The notes beneath the pieces are model-generated. The model had not been told where the DNA came from, did no database searches, and was given only the letters and a program-made list of their open reading frames with translations. Both the position numbers and the translations under genes were made by a program. Below, piece by piece: positions 16,527 through 31,617 of a stretch of DNA of 64,000 bases. Numbering within the stretch: the stretch's first letter is position 1; every line of letters begins with the position of its first letter. Location of the stretch: NCBI GenBank assembly GCA_001871195.1, contig MNXA01000032.1, positions 1 to 64,000 on the forward strand, given 5' to 3'. The stretch is from Zetaproteobacteria bacterium CG1_02_55_237. GTDB taxonomy: Bacteria > Pseudomonadota > Zetaproteobacteria > Mariprofundales > Mariprofundaceae.

Positions 16527-17627
16527 ATGCACGTTTTACTCTCCCGTCAGGATATGTTGCAGGCGGTGCAACGCTGTCAAAATATTGTTGAACGGCGACA
16601 CACCATTCCTATCTTGTCGAATATTCTTTTGCATGCAGATGATAATACATTGCATTTTTCAGCCACTGATCTGGAGGTTGGTATTCAGACCTCAAGTTCT
16701 GCTACGGTCAAAAAATCAGGTAGTGTTACCGTATCGGCACGCAAGTTGTTTGAGGTGATTAAAGAGCTGGATACTGAAGCCGATGTTGAGTTGGAGGTTG
16801 CTGATGGGTTTGTTGCTTTAAAGAGCGGGCGATCCAGATTCCGTCTGGCAACATTGGCAGCTGAAGAGTTCCCCGAAATGCAGCATGATGAAGAGGGAAT
16901 CAACATTGAGCTTGATGGTGCCGATCTGGCTGCGATGATCGCTGCAACAAGTTTTGCCATGTCTAGTGACGAAACCAGAAAATACCTTACCGGCACATTG
17001 TTTGAGGTTGATAAACAGGGGCATCTCTGTCTGGCTGCAACAGATGGCCATCGTCTGGCCCTTACACGCGTTCGCCTGCAACAAAACGCCCGCGCGGGTC
17101 AGTGTATTGTTCCACGCAAGGCTGTGAGCGAGATCCGTAAGTTGAGCGAGGAAGTGGCTGGTCAGGTTACCTTGCGCATGGGTGATCGTCAGGTTTCCCT
17201 GTTGGCCGGAGACCATCATCTCAGTTCCAAGCTGATTGATGCACGTTTTCCTAATTACGGGGATGTCATTCCAAAGAGTAATCCGCACGCAGCAGTTGTT
17301 GAGCGTCTTGCGCTTGATCAGGTGTTGCGGCGCACCATGATTGTCGCCAATGAGTTTACCCACGATGTTCGCCTACAGATCAATGGCGGGGAAATGCAGG
17401 TATCGGCCCATAATACCGAGCAGGAGAAGGCCAATGAGTCCATCGCCATTGAATACAGTGGTCCGGATATCGAAATTGGCTTTAATGCCCGCTATATCAG
17501 GGATGTTCTTGGTGCCCTGAAGAGCGATGTTGTGACAATAAGCCTGAAAGACGGTCTTTCACCGGTGCTTATCAAACAGGACATGGATTCGGCAGAGTAT
17601 TATGTGATTATGCCGATGCGTATCTGA
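16527..17627 (+). CDS. dnaN: DNA polymerase III beta sliding clamp
   Basis: A 366-residue ring-forming processivity clamp with three repeated domains. Recognisable segments are the N-terminal VERRHTIPILSNILL, TDGHRLALT in the second domain, and the hydrophobic pocket end EYYVIMPMRI. AAAAAAGGAGAACC gives a strong ribosome-binding site ahead of the ATG. It is followed closely by recF and gyrB in the standard order. Confidence 0.97.
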   Translation: MHVLLSRQDMLQAVQRCQNIVERRHTIPILSNILLHADDNTLHFSATDLEVGIQTSSSATVKKSGSVTVSARKLFEVIKELDTEADVELEVADGFVALKSGRSRFRLATLAAEEFPEMQHDEEGINIELDGADLAAMIAATSFAMSSDETRKYLTGTLFEVDKQGHLCLAATDGHRLALTRVRLQQNARAGQCIVPRKAVSEIRKLSEEVAGQVTLRMGDRQVSLLAGDHHLSSKLIDARFPNYGDVIPKSNPHAAVVERLALDQVLRRTMIVANEFTHDVRLQINGGEMQVSAHNTEQEKANESIAIEYSGPDIEIGFNARYIRDVLGALKSDVVTISLKDGLSPVLIKQDMDSAEYYVIMPMRI

Positions 17628-17652
17628 TATTACCGTCAGGGAAACGTATGGC

Positions 17653-22245
<4,593 letters not shown>

Positions 22246-22333
22246 CGCCCTTCGCGTCTGTTCTTAATATTTGGGGCAAAGCTGTTGAGTCGCTTGCTGA
22301 AACAGGTTCGGGATTTGAACAAGGACGTTGCTT

Positions 22334-22948
22334 ATGAGTAATAATGCAATCGCCGTAATGGCATCGGGCAAGGGCAGTAATCTGCGCGTCATTCTTGATG
22401 CGGTGGCGGCTGGCACCTGTCCGGTTGAAGTAAAACTGGTGATATCGGACAAGGCTGATGCGCAGGCGCTGAATATTGCGCGCGCGGCCGGCGTGCCACA
22501 GGTGCTGCATCTCGATCCGAAGGCGTATGCCGACAGAGCATCGTTTGATGTTGATTGCGCCGAGGTGATTGATGCCGCCGGGTGCCAGTGGATTGTTCTG
22601 GCCGGCTACATGCGGATTCTGTCCAGCTCCTTTGTGCGCCATTTTCGCGGGCGCATGATCAATATTCATCCATCGATTCTTCCAGCCTTTCCGGGTGCGA
22701 AGGCCGTGGAGGCTGCACTGGGCTATGGTGTAAAGGCATCTGGCTGCACGGTGCATCTGGTTGATGAAATTCTAGATGGCGGGCCGATTCTGGCACAGGC
22801 TGTGGTGCCGGTTCTTGATGGCGATACGCTTGAGAGTTTGCATGCGCGTATTCAGGTTGAAGAACACAGGCTGTATCCAGCGACCCTGGCGCGTATGGTG
22901 ACGACCGGGTTCGACATTGATGGCAGACGCGTGATCTGGCGTACATAA
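22334..22948 (+). CDS. purN: Phosphoribosylglycinamide formyltransferase
   Basis: A 204-residue enzyme that formylates GAR using 10-formyl-tetrahydrofolate. The start AVMASGKGSNLRVIL binds phosphate. NIHPSILPAFPGAKA holds the catalytic Asn-His pair and VHLVDEILDGGPILAQ the Asp. I chose the ATG at 22334 with AAGGA at good spacing, in place of the TTG at 22328. A 6-bp hairpin (CGGCAG/CTGCCG, 22963-22980) without a T tract follows the gene. Confidence 0.95.
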   Translation: MSNNAIAVMASGKGSNLRVILDAVAAGTCPVEVKLVISDKADAQALNIARAAGVPQVLHLDPKAYADRASFDVDCAEVIDAAGCQWIVLAGYMRILSSSFVRHFRGRMINIHPSILPAFPGAKAVEAALGYGVKASGCTVHLVDEILDGGPILAQAVVPVLDGDTLESLHARIQVEEHRLYPATLARMVTTGFDIDGRRVIWRT

Positions 22949-22962
22949 TGCCGATGCGCTGA

Positions 22963-24141
<1,179 letters not shown>

Positions 24142-24144
24142 GCG

Positions 24145-24942
24145 GTGTCGCGTCGCTGGTTGGGCGTTCGCCCCTGGATTTGGCTGGCGACATTGTTTGT
24201 TCTGTTACTTTTTGTCCAGCAAAGCCCGCTCGGCCAGCAGATCGGCCCCCGGGCCAATCTGTTTTTTGCTCCCCTGGTAAGCGCCTTACAGGCTCCGGCG
24301 ATTTGGTGGCAGGACATCAGCCAGTGGTTCATCGGGCGCGATCAATTGCAAAGCGAGGTGCTCGACCTGCGCAAGCGCGTCCAGCAGCAGTCCTTTGTTG
24401 AGCAGGAGCGCGATGCCTTGCGTGCCGAAAACATGCAATTGCGCAGCCTGCTCGTTCTGCCGGAGCTGCCGGACTATATCTGGCATGCAGCCAAGGTTCT
24501 CGGGCGTAGCCCGGATAAAATGAGCCAACGCCTGATGCTCAAGGCACAGACCCAAATTCATGCCGACGATGCTGTGGCATCCAGTGAAGGGCTTGTCGGC
24601 GTCGTTGATTCCGTCTCCGGCCATCTGGCCGTGGTGCGCACCATCCTTGATGCTTCGCTGGCCGTGCCGGCGACGCAGCCCGGCAGCGGACTGGCAGTGC
24701 TGGTGCGCGGTCAGGGTGAGCGCTTGCTGGTTGATTTTGTTCCTGTGGAGCAAGCACCACCGGTGGGCAGCGTGCTGATGACAAGCGGTTCCGGTGGCAT
24801 ATTTCCCCCCGGCATTCCTGTGGCGCGTATCGTGTCAATTCGCCCCGTTGCCGGCAGCGTGTTCGCCGAGGTGGAGGCCGAGCCGACGGCACACTGGCGG
24901 CGTGATGCCTGGCTGAGCATTGCTTCGCAACAGCATCCCTGA
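24145..24942 (+). CDS. mreC: Rod-shape determining protein MreC
   Basis: A 265-residue bitopic protein. One transmembrane helix (about 10-28) precedes a coiled coil (about 65-100, LRKRVQQQSFVEQERDALRA) and a periplasmic beta-barrel pair. It links MreB to PBP2 and RodA and is thought to activate PBP2. It starts with GTG 3 nt after mreB, with GAGGAA upstream. Confidence 0.93.
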   Translation: MSRRWLGVRPWIWLATLFVLLLFVQQSPLGQQIGPRANLFFAPLVSALQAPAIWWQDISQWFIGRDQLQSEVLDLRKRVQQQSFVEQERDALRAENMQLRSLLVLPELPDYIWHAAKVLGRSPDKMSQRLMLKAQTQIHADDAVASSEGLVGVVDSVSGHLAVVRTILDASLAVPATQPGSGLAVLVRGQGERLLVDFVPVEQAPPVGSVLMTSGSGGIFPPGIPVARIVSIRPVAGSVFAEVEAEPTAHWRRDAWLSIASQQHP

Positions 24943-25355
24943 TGCATTCTCCTCTTCCGCTTCTATTGCTGGCACTGGCGATAACCGGGCTGGCCCTAAG
25001 TCTGGCGAGCGGTGGCATGCTGCAGCCGGATTGGTCTTTGGCTATCCTGCTTGGTGCTTTACTCGCCCGTCGAGGCACATGGCCGTGGGTTTTGCCAGCG
25101 TTGCTGTTGCACGATCTGGCCCTTTACTGGACGCCGTGGGGCGTGTTTCCGCTTGCCTGTCTGCTGCCGATCCTGTTGCAGCGGATGGATGCCCAGCTTG
25201 GCCCGGGACTTCCGCAACGCATGGGCATGCTGCTCCTGGTGAGCATGCCCATGCTGTTTTATGGCGCCGGCCTGATGCAATGGTCACTTACCCTTCTGCT
25301 ATGCATCCCTGTCTGGCATTCCCTGGCTTATATGTATGACCGCCAGATCGCTTGA
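24942..25355 (+). CDS. mreD: Rod-shape determining protein MreD
   Basis: A 137-residue very hydrophobic protein with four to five predicted membrane helices. Sequence similarity to MreD is weak, as is usual in this family. The call rests on size, hydrophobicity and position between mreC and mrdA. Its ATG shares a base with the mreC stop, and its end overlaps mrdA by 20 nt. Confidence 0.83.
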   Translation: MHSPLPLLLLALAITGLALSLASGGMLQPDWSLAILLGALLARRGTWPWVLPALLLHDLALYWTPWGVFPLACLLPILLQRMDAQLGPGLPQRMGMLLLVSMPMLFYGAGLMQWSLTLLLCIPVWHSLAYMYDRQIA

Positions 25356-27165
25356 GCTGCGCAGTCGCTTCGAGCGGCGCATCTTCTTCCTGCAAGGGGC
25401 GGCAGCACTGCTGCTGCTGTTGCTTTTCGTCCGCTTGGCCGATCTGCAGTGGTTGCAGCACGAAGGTTTTCTGCTGCAGGCCGAGCGCAACCGCATCAAT
25501 GTTGTGCCCATTCTGCCCACGCGCGGTGAAATAACGGATCGCAACGGCGTGGGGCTGGCACTCAATCTTGTGTCCTACAACCTGACCCTGATTCCCGAAC
25601 GAGTTGAGAATATGGATGCTGCCTTGAACGAGATTCAAGCCTTGATGCATTGGCCTGATGAACGCATGCAATCCCTACGCAAGCGCATCAAGCGAAGCCG
25701 TGACGATAGGCCGGTGCTGCTGGCCGATAAACTGGACTGGGGCGCTGTGGCGCAGATAGCCGCCCGTCTGCATCACCTGCCAGGAGTTGATGTGCAGGCA
25801 GGGACACATCGCTATTACCCCTATGGGCCGGTGACTTCGCATGTTGTCGGCTATGTGTCGCTGGCGCGTATCGATGATGTGAAGGCCGGAGTACTGTCCA
25901 CGGAAAAGGTCGGTCGCCGCGGTGTGGAGTATGCCTATGAAGAAAGGCTGCACGGCAGTCTTGGCTCGCAGTATGAGGAAGTGGATGCACACGGGCGACG
26001 CATCAGCGCTTTTAAACGCGTGCCTTCCAGAATGGGTGAGCGCTTGCAATTGAGCCTGGATGTCCGGCTGCAACAGGCCGCTTCCGAGGCGCTTGGGGAT
26101 CGCACGGGTGCTGTGGTGGTGCTTGATGTGAAGTCCGGTGAGGTGTTGGCTCTGCTCAGCAAGCCGGGTTTTGAGCCCAACCGGTTCATTTCCGGTCTGG
26201 AAACCGAACAGTGGCAGGAATGGGTCAACGACCCACAGCATCCCTTGATCAATCGCGCCATCCAGGCGGCCTACCCCCCGGCCTCGACCTTCAAGCTGCT
26301 GGTCGGCCTTGCCGCCTTGCAGGCGGGCACGCCGCTGGCGCATAAATCCACGCAGTGTCCCGGTTATGTGGAACTGGGCGATCGTAAATACCGCTGCTGG
26401 AAGCGGAGAGGACATGATCAGGTTGATCTGCACAAGGCCGTGGTGGAATCGTGTGATGTGTATTTCTATGAGCTGGGCGACCAGTTGGGCATGCCGGGTA
26501 TCAGCGAGGCGGCGCTGGAGTGGGGCTTTGGCGAAGCGACCGGCATTGATATCGGTCCGGAGGCGGTAGGGACGGTTCCCCTGACAGGTTCACGGCGCGG
26601 GGCGCAGCGCTGGTATCGCGGCGACACAATGATTACTGCTATCGGGCAGGGTTCGATCACTGCCACACCCATGCAGTTGGCGCGCTTTGTTGCCGCGATT
26701 GCCAACGGAGGAAGCCTGCTGCGCCCGATTCTGCTGGCGGGACAGCCTGCCGAAATCGAGCGCCAGATTGATGTGAAGCCGGAACAGCTGCAGGAAATTC
26801 GCAGTGCCATGCGCGATGTGGTGGCCTCTGTGCATGGCACTGCTCACAGCGCCATGGGACGCCTGGCATGGACTTCGGCCGGCAAGACCGGCACGGCACA
26901 GGTGGTCGGTGAGGCGCAGGATGATGAGGTCGTGGCCAGTGACAAGCCGCAGCTGCGCAAACATAAGGACCACGCCTGGTTTGTCGGCTATGCCCCCTAT
27001 GAAAATCCGCGCATTGCGTTTGCTGTATTCGTCGAACACGGCGGCCACGGCGGCAGTGCTGCTGCACCGGTGGCCGCTGCCGTGGTTCGCGCCATGACGA
27101 AGGCCTCCTCAGCGGACGAGGTTTGGGAAGAAGCCACGAGCCCGGCCTTGTACGAGGGGGATTGA
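25336..27165 (+). CDS. mrdA: Peptidoglycan transpeptidase PBP2
   Basis: A 609-residue monofunctional class B penicillin-binding protein for cell-wall elongation. It has a short cytoplasmic tail, one membrane helix (about 17-35), a pedestal domain beginning NVVPILPTRGEITDRNG, and a C-terminal transpeptidase. The active-site SxxK is STFK at 317-320. SCD stands at the second motif, the variant usual in PBP2. The KTG motif is SAGKTGTAQV. It works with RodA, encoded next. Confidence 0.96.
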   Translation: MTARSLELRSRFERRIFFLQGAAALLLLLLFVRLADLQWLQHEGFLLQAERNRINVVPILPTRGEITDRNGVGLALNLVSYNLTLIPERVENMDAALNEIQALMHWPDERMQSLRKRIKRSRDDRPVLLADKLDWGAVAQIAARLHHLPGVDVQAGTHRYYPYGPVTSHVVGYVSLARIDDVKAGVLSTEKVGRRGVEYAYEERLHGSLGSQYEEVDAHGRRISAFKRVPSRMGERLQLSLDVRLQQAASEALGDRTGAVVVLDVKSGEVLALLSKPGFEPNRFISGLETEQWQEWVNDPQHPLINRAIQAAYPPASTFKLLVGLAALQAGTPLAHKSTQCPGYVELGDRKYRCWKRRGHDQVDLHKAVVESCDVYFYELGDQLGMPGISEAALEWGFGEATGIDIGPEAVGTVPLTGSRRGAQRWYRGDTMITAIGQGSITATPMQLARFVAAIANGGSLLRPILLAGQPAEIERQIDVKPEQLQEIRSAMRDVVASVHGTAHSAMGRLAWTSAGKTGTAQVVGEAQDDEVVASDKPQLRKHKDHAWFVGYAPYENPRIAFAVFVEHGGHGGSAAAPVAAAVVRAMTKASSADEVWEEATSPALYEGD

Positions 27166-28271
27166 TGAAGTCCTGGTTACCAAGGCTGGACTGGATGTTA
27201 CTGCTCATCATGGCCTGTCTTGCCGGCATCGGTTTGATGACTTTGTATGCTGCCGTGCATCAGGGCGGGATTGGTCTGTGGCAGCGACAAGTCGTGTACT
27301 GGCTAATGGGTATGGGCATATTTTTTATCGTCTGCCTGATACCGGTCCGCCTGCTTGCCCTGATGACATGGCCAGCCTATCTCACCGCCCTGCTCGCCCT
27401 GATGCTGGTGCCGGTTCTGGGCGATGTGCAAATGGGCGCGCGCCGCTGGCTTGATCTCGGTGTGGTTAATTTCCAGCCTTCGGAACTGATGAAGTGGGCC
27501 CTGATGCTGTTGATGGCACACTGGTTTGCCTCGCGACACGCCGCTTCGTTCAGGGATCTGTTGATGGCCATGTTGTTTGCCGTGGTTCCTGCCGGCCTGA
27601 TCATCATTCAGCCGGATCTGGGCACAAGCCTGCTGTTGTTGCTATCGGCGACCGCGATGGTGTTTGCCGCCGGCCTGCCTTGGCGCTGGGCTTTTTATGG
27701 CATAGTCGGTGGCCTGATTTCGCTGCCAGTGCTGTGGTATAATATGCATACCTATCAGAAGCAGCGCGTGCTCAGCTTCCTGCATCCGGAGGCCGATCCG
27801 CTTGGTGCCGGCTACCATGTGATTCAGTCATCCATTGCCATCGGGTCGGGCGGCCTCTTTGGCAAGGGCTATCTTCAGGGCACGCAGGCGCGGCTGCATT
27901 TTCTTCCCGAGCAGCATACCGATTTCATTTTTGCTGTGCTGGCCGAGGAGGGTGGATTGATTGCCTCCAGCCTGCTCTTGTTGCTCTACGCCTTTTTGAT
28001 CAGCCGTATCGTGATGATTTCAGCGCGTGCAGCCACCCGTTTCGGAGCCATGTTGTGTATCGGCATTGCGGCAATATTCGGGCTATACGTGCTTATCAAC
28101 ATTGGCATGGTCAGTGGCGTGATGCCGGTGGTGGGTGTTCCCCTGCCCTTTGTCAGCTATGGTGGATCGGCACTGATTACCATGCTGGCTGCCCTTGGCA
28201 TGGTCATGCGCGTGCATATCGAATCGCGCGACAAGCTTCCCTGGCAGCGATTGGGCAGCCCGTTCGCCTAA
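27165..28271 (+). CDS. rodA: Peptidoglycan glycosyltransferase RodA
   Basis: A 368-residue SEDS-family polymerase with about ten membrane helices. Key segments are QPSELMKWALML with its acidic neighbour, IIIQPDLGTSLLLL, LPEQHTDFIFAVLAEEGG and GVPLPFVSYGGSALI. It polymerises lipid II for lateral wall growth together with PBP2. The ATG at 27165 overlaps the mrdA stop by one base and has GAGGGGG upstream; the longer frame from 27123 lies over mrdA. Confidence 0.96.
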   Translation: MKSWLPRLDWMLLLIMACLAGIGLMTLYAAVHQGGIGLWQRQVVYWLMGMGIFFIVCLIPVRLLALMTWPAYLTALLALMLVPVLGDVQMGARRWLDLGVVNFQPSELMKWALMLLMAHWFASRHAASFRDLLMAMLFAVVPAGLIIIQPDLGTSLLLLLSATAMVFAAGLPWRWAFYGIVGGLISLPVLWYNMHTYQKQRVLSFLHPEADPLGAGYHVIQSSIAIGSGGLFGKGYLQGTQARLHFLPEQHTDFIFAVLAEEGGLIASSLLLLLYAFLISRIVMISARAATRFGAMLCIGIAAIFGLYVLINIGMVSGVMPVVGVPLPFVSYGGSALITMLAALGMVMRVHIESRDKLPWQRLGSPFA

Positions 28272-28289
28272 CCGTTCTCCGGTTTAGGC
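28266..28289. terminator. Possible bidirectional hairpin between rodA and gcvPB
   Basis: GCCTAACCG (28266-28274) pairs with CGGTTTAGGC (28280-28289), leaving one bulged T and a 5-nt loop. It overlaps the rodA stop and ends one base short of the convergent gcvPB stop. There is no proper T tract on the rodA side. Confidence 0.3.
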
Positions 28290-28290
28290 C

Positions 28291-29772
28291 CTAATTAAGT
28301 GGCCAGACCAGTACCGGCTTGCGTGCAGCCTGGGTCTCATCGAGGCGGCGCCGGAAGGGGATCAAGGGTGCTGCATGCAAGGCCTCGGTGTCGCCCGCCT
28401 CGCAGGCTGCGGCAATCTCCAGCATCGCATCGCAGAAGGTGTCGAGGGTTTCACGGGCCTCGGTTTCGGTCGGCTCAATCAGCATCGCACCATGCACAAT
28501 CAGCGGGAAATACACGGTCATCGGATGCATGCCCAGATCGATCAGGCGCTTGGCGATATCCAGCGTCTTCACACCATGCTTCTCCTGCAAGGCATCGGTT
28601 AGCAGGCATTCATGCTTGCACAGGCCGGGGAACGGTACGTGATAGGCATCCTTCAGGCGATTCAATACATAGTTGGCATTGAGCACTGCATCCTCGGCAA
28701 TGCGGTGCAGGTGATTGCGGCCGAAGGCTGCAATATAGGCTGCCGCGCGCAGCAGCACGCCGACCTGTCCGATGGAGCCGAATATCGCGCCGATACTTTT
28801 TGCATCCTTACGCACTACCCGGAAGGTGTTGTCATGCCGCTCAATGCGCGGCACCGGCAGGAAAGGAGCCAATGCATCGTTCACCGCCACTGGACCCGCG
28901 CCCGGACCACCGCCGCCGTGCGGTGTGGAGAAGGTTTTATGAACATTGATATGCAGGCAGTCGATGCCCATATCGCCCGGACGGGCCAGGCCGACCAGCG
29001 CATTCAGATTTGCTCCGTCGCCATAAACCATGCCTCCGGCCGCATGTACCAGCTCGCAGATTTCGGCGATGTCCGATTCAAACATGCCGGTGGTGTTCGG
29101 GTTGGTCAGCATCAGGGCGGCGACATCGTCATCCAGATGTGCCTTGAGCACCTCCAGATCGATACGCCCGTCGGCCCCCGATTTAATTTCCACAGTCTCC
29201 AGACCGGCCAGCACGGCCGAGGCCGGATTGGTGCCGTGCGCCGAATCCGGCACCAGCACCTTGCGTCGCGTCGTGTCTCCGCGTGCATCGTGGTAGGCGC
29301 GAATGACCATCATGCCGGCCAGTTCGCCATGTGCACCGGCTGCCGGTTGCAGGGTGACGTGTGGCAATCCGGATATCTCACCCAACCATTGCTGTAATTC
29401 AAAGAGCAGGGCAAGCACACCCTGCACCGAGTCGTCCGGCTGTTCGGGATGCAGGCCAGCCAGCCCCGGCAGGCGAACGACCTGTTCATTGACGCGCGGG
29501 TTGTACTTCATGGTGCACGAACCAAGCGGGTAAAAACCGGTTTCAATGCCGTGGTTCCACTGCGACAGGCGCACGAAATGGCGCACGGCCTCGGGCTCCG
29601 AAAGACCTGGAATCAGGGCCGGGGTTTGACGTGCAAAAGCAGCAAGCTCGGGACAGGCATCGCCTGCAATGCCGGGCAGGGCAATCGAGGTTGCATCCTC
29701 ATGGGCATGCTCGAAGAGCAGTGCCTCTTCATGTTGCAGGCCGGAGGCGGCTGAGTAAGTCGTTGGGCTCAT
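28291..29772 (-). CDS. gcvPB: Glycine dehydrogenase (decarboxylating) subunit 2
   Basis: A 493-residue PLP-binding half of a split glycine-cleavage P-protein. The PLP-lysine motif is NVHKTFSTPHGGGGPG. SCTMKYNPRVNE and GANLNALVGLARPGDMG are family landmarks. It decarboxylates glycine and passes aminomethyl to the lipoyl arm of GcvH. It overlaps gcvPA by 4 nt, and the two subunits form the active enzyme. Last gene of the folD-gcvT-gcvH-gcvPA-gcvPB operon. Confidence 0.96.
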   Translation of the reverse strand: MSPTTYSAASGLQHEEALLFEHAHEDATSIALPGIAGDACPELAAFARQTPALIPGLSEPEAVRHFVRLSQWNHGIETGFYPLGSCTMKYNPRVNEQVVRLPGLAGLHPEQPDDSVQGVLALLFELQQWLGEISGLPHVTLQPAAGAHGELAGMMVIRAYHDARGDTTRRKVLVPDSAHGTNPASAVLAGLETVEIKSGADGRIDLEVLKAHLDDDVAALMLTNPNTTGMFESDIAEICELVHAAGGMVYGDGANLNALVGLARPGDMGIDCLHINVHKTFSTPHGGGGPGAGPVAVNDALAPFLPVPRIERHDNTFRVVRKDAKSIGAIFGSIGQVGVLLRAAAYIAAFGRNHLHRIAEDAVLNANYVLNRLKDAYHVPFPGLCKHECLLTDALQEKHGVKTLDIAKRLIDLGMHPMTVYFPLIVHGAMLIEPTETEARETLDTFCDAMLEIAAACEAGDTEALHAAPLIPFRRRLDETQAARKPVLVWPLN

Positions 29773-31127
29773 CGGGCTGCCTCCAGCATCTTCATATAAT
29801 CGGCAACGTCCTGCGCTCCGATCATTTCTGTGGTGGCGACCAGCAGATGCTTGTTTCCATGGGTTTTATCATATTGGGCATCCATCTGCTCCAGCGGAAT
29901 GCCGGCAAAGATGTCCTGTGCACGGCCAGCGGCCAGCACGCGATCACGCGCTGCCTGATCGGCAAAGGACAGTACTGTTTCGTTGTAATGCGCACCGCCT
30001 GCTGCTGTCACACCGGCAGGCAGGGATGAGACAAGGGCTTGCAGGGCGGCGGCCGAATGGCGTGCCACTTCTTTCAGACCCGCATCGCCCATCAGTGTCA
30101 TATAGCAGGCGTTGGCCGTGCACATCAGGCCCTGATTGGAACAGATGTTGGAGGTCGCCTTCTCGCGACGGATATGCTGCTCGCGGGTTGAAAGGGTAAG
30201 CACAAAGCCGCGTTTGCCGTCCACATCGTTGGTCATGCCACACAGGCGTCCCGGCATCTGGCGTACATATTTCTCACGGCAGGCGAACAGACCGATATGC
30301 GGTCCGCCAAAGCCCATCGGAATGCCCAGAGCCTGACCGGAACCGCAAACAATGTCGGCGCCGTAGGAGCCGGGTGGTTCAATTAGGCCGAAAGCAGAGG
30401 CATCCGAGAAGCACACTACGAGCAGTGCCTTATGCGCATCGCAGGCGGCGCGCAGCGGGGCAAGATCATGTACCGAGCCGAAGAAGTCGGGGTACTGAAC
30501 CACGACGGCAGCAGTGGCATCGTCAACCCCGGCAGCCAGCGCCGCGACATCGGTCCTGAAACCGGCAGCGGCGATTTCGACATAGTCGAATTCCTGCTGC
30601 GAGAGATAGTTGCGCGTGACTTCCCTGTATGCGGGGTTCACGGATGCCGCCATCACGATGCGCGATTTGCGTGTGATGCGTTTGGCCATCAAGGCTGCTT
30701 CGGCAACGGCGGTTGCCGCGTCGTACATCGAGGCATTGGCTACCTCCATGCCGAGCAGGCGGGCGACCATGGTCTGGAACTCGAACAGGGTCTGCAGTGT
30801 CCCCTGGGCGATTTCCGGCTGGTACGGGGTATAGGCGGTCAAAACCTCGCCGCGCGAAATGATGTAATCCACAACAGCCGGAACGAAGTGATGATAGGTG
30901 CCGCCACCCAGAAAACAGCGCGTGGAGCCTGCATGCCGGTTGGACTCCGCAGCGCGCGTGAACTTGCGCACGATATCCGCCTCGGCAAGCGCATCAGGCA
31001 GATCAAGCGCGCCGGGTGCAAGATGGAATCCGGCGGGAATGTCGGCAAACAGCTGACGCACATCATCAAGGCCCATGCTCTGCAGCATGGACTGACGGTC
31101 GGCATCGGTATGGGGTAGAAATCTCAC
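29769..31127 (-). CDS. gcvPA: Glycine dehydrogenase (decarboxylating) subunit 1
   Basis: A 452-residue N-terminal-type half of the P-protein, which has lost the PLP lysine but completes the dimer. Landmarks are RCFLGGGTYHHFVPAVVDYI, TAYTPYQPEIAQGTLQTLFE and TSNICSNQGLMC. A 74-nt gap with a small hairpin (CAAGG.CC/GGCCTTG on the minus strand) separates it from gcvH. Confidence 0.96.
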   Translation of the reverse strand: MRFLPHTDADRQSMLQSMGLDDVRQLFADIPAGFHLAPGALDLPDALAEADIVRKFTRAAESNRHAGSTRCFLGGGTYHHFVPAVVDYIISRGEVLTAYTPYQPEIAQGTLQTLFEFQTMVARLLGMEVANASMYDAATAVAEAALMAKRITRKSRIVMAASVNPAYREVTRNYLSQQEFDYVEIAAAGFRTDVAALAAGVDDATAAVVVQYPDFFGSVHDLAPLRAACDAHKALLVVCFSDASAFGLIEPPGSYGADIVCGSGQALGIPMGFGGPHIGLFACREKYVRQMPGRLCGMTNDVDGKRGFVLTLSTREQHIRREKATSNICSNQGLMCTANACYMTLMGDAGLKEVARHSAAALQALVSSLPAGVTAAGGAHYNETVLSFADQAARDRVLAAGRAQDIFAGIPLEQMDAQYDKTHGNKHLLVATTEMIGAQDVADYMKMLEAAR

Positions 31128-31201
31128 ATTTGTTCCTTTATCTCACAGCAGGGCGGCCAAGACCCTGGACATCAAGGCCTGCGGCCCTTGTGGAGAGTAG
31201 A

Positions 31202-31576
31202 TTATTCTTTCAGAAAGGTGGCGTAAGCCTCGGCATCCAGTAGTTCGCCGCTGCCGCCGTTGATCTTCACACGGACAATCCAGCCGGCACCGTAGGAGTC
31301 GGTATTGATCTTCTCCGGCTCCCCTTCCAGCGCCTCATTCACCTCGATGATCTCGCCGCCCACAGGGGCATACACATCGGAAACCGCCTTGACCGACTCG
31401 ACCACGGCAAATGCATCGCCGGGAGCAAGCTCGCGCCCGATTTCCGGCAGCTCAACAAACACGATGTCGCCGAGAGCCTCCTGGGCATGATCGCTGATGC
31501 CGAAGGTCGCTGTGTCGCCTTCGATGCGCACCCACTCGTGCTCTTTGGTATATTTCAGATCTGCAGGAATCGTCAT
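31202..31576 (-). CDS. gcvH: Glycine cleavage system H protein
   Basis: A 124-residue lipoyl carrier that shuttles the aminomethyl group between P, T and L proteins. The lipoylated residue is Lys63 in VVESVKAVSDVYAP. The protein has the normal length and is acidic. It lies between gcvT and gcvPA. Confidence 0.97.
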   Translation of the reverse strand: MTIPADLKYTKEHEWVRIEGDTATFGISDHAQEALGDIVFVELPEIGRELAPGDAFAVVESVKAVSDVYAPVGGEIIEVNEALEGEPEKINTDSYGAGWIVRVKINGGSGELLDAEAYATFLKE

Positions 31577-31617
31577 ATCAGTCTCCAGTCATCAGGTGCG
31601 ATGAACGCCTGTTTCCC

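Noticed and set aside
31128-31201. Possible glycine riboswitch in the gcvH-gcvPA gap
   Set aside because: Only one small imperfect hairpin; none of the conserved glycine-aptamer sequences are present, and the gap is too short.
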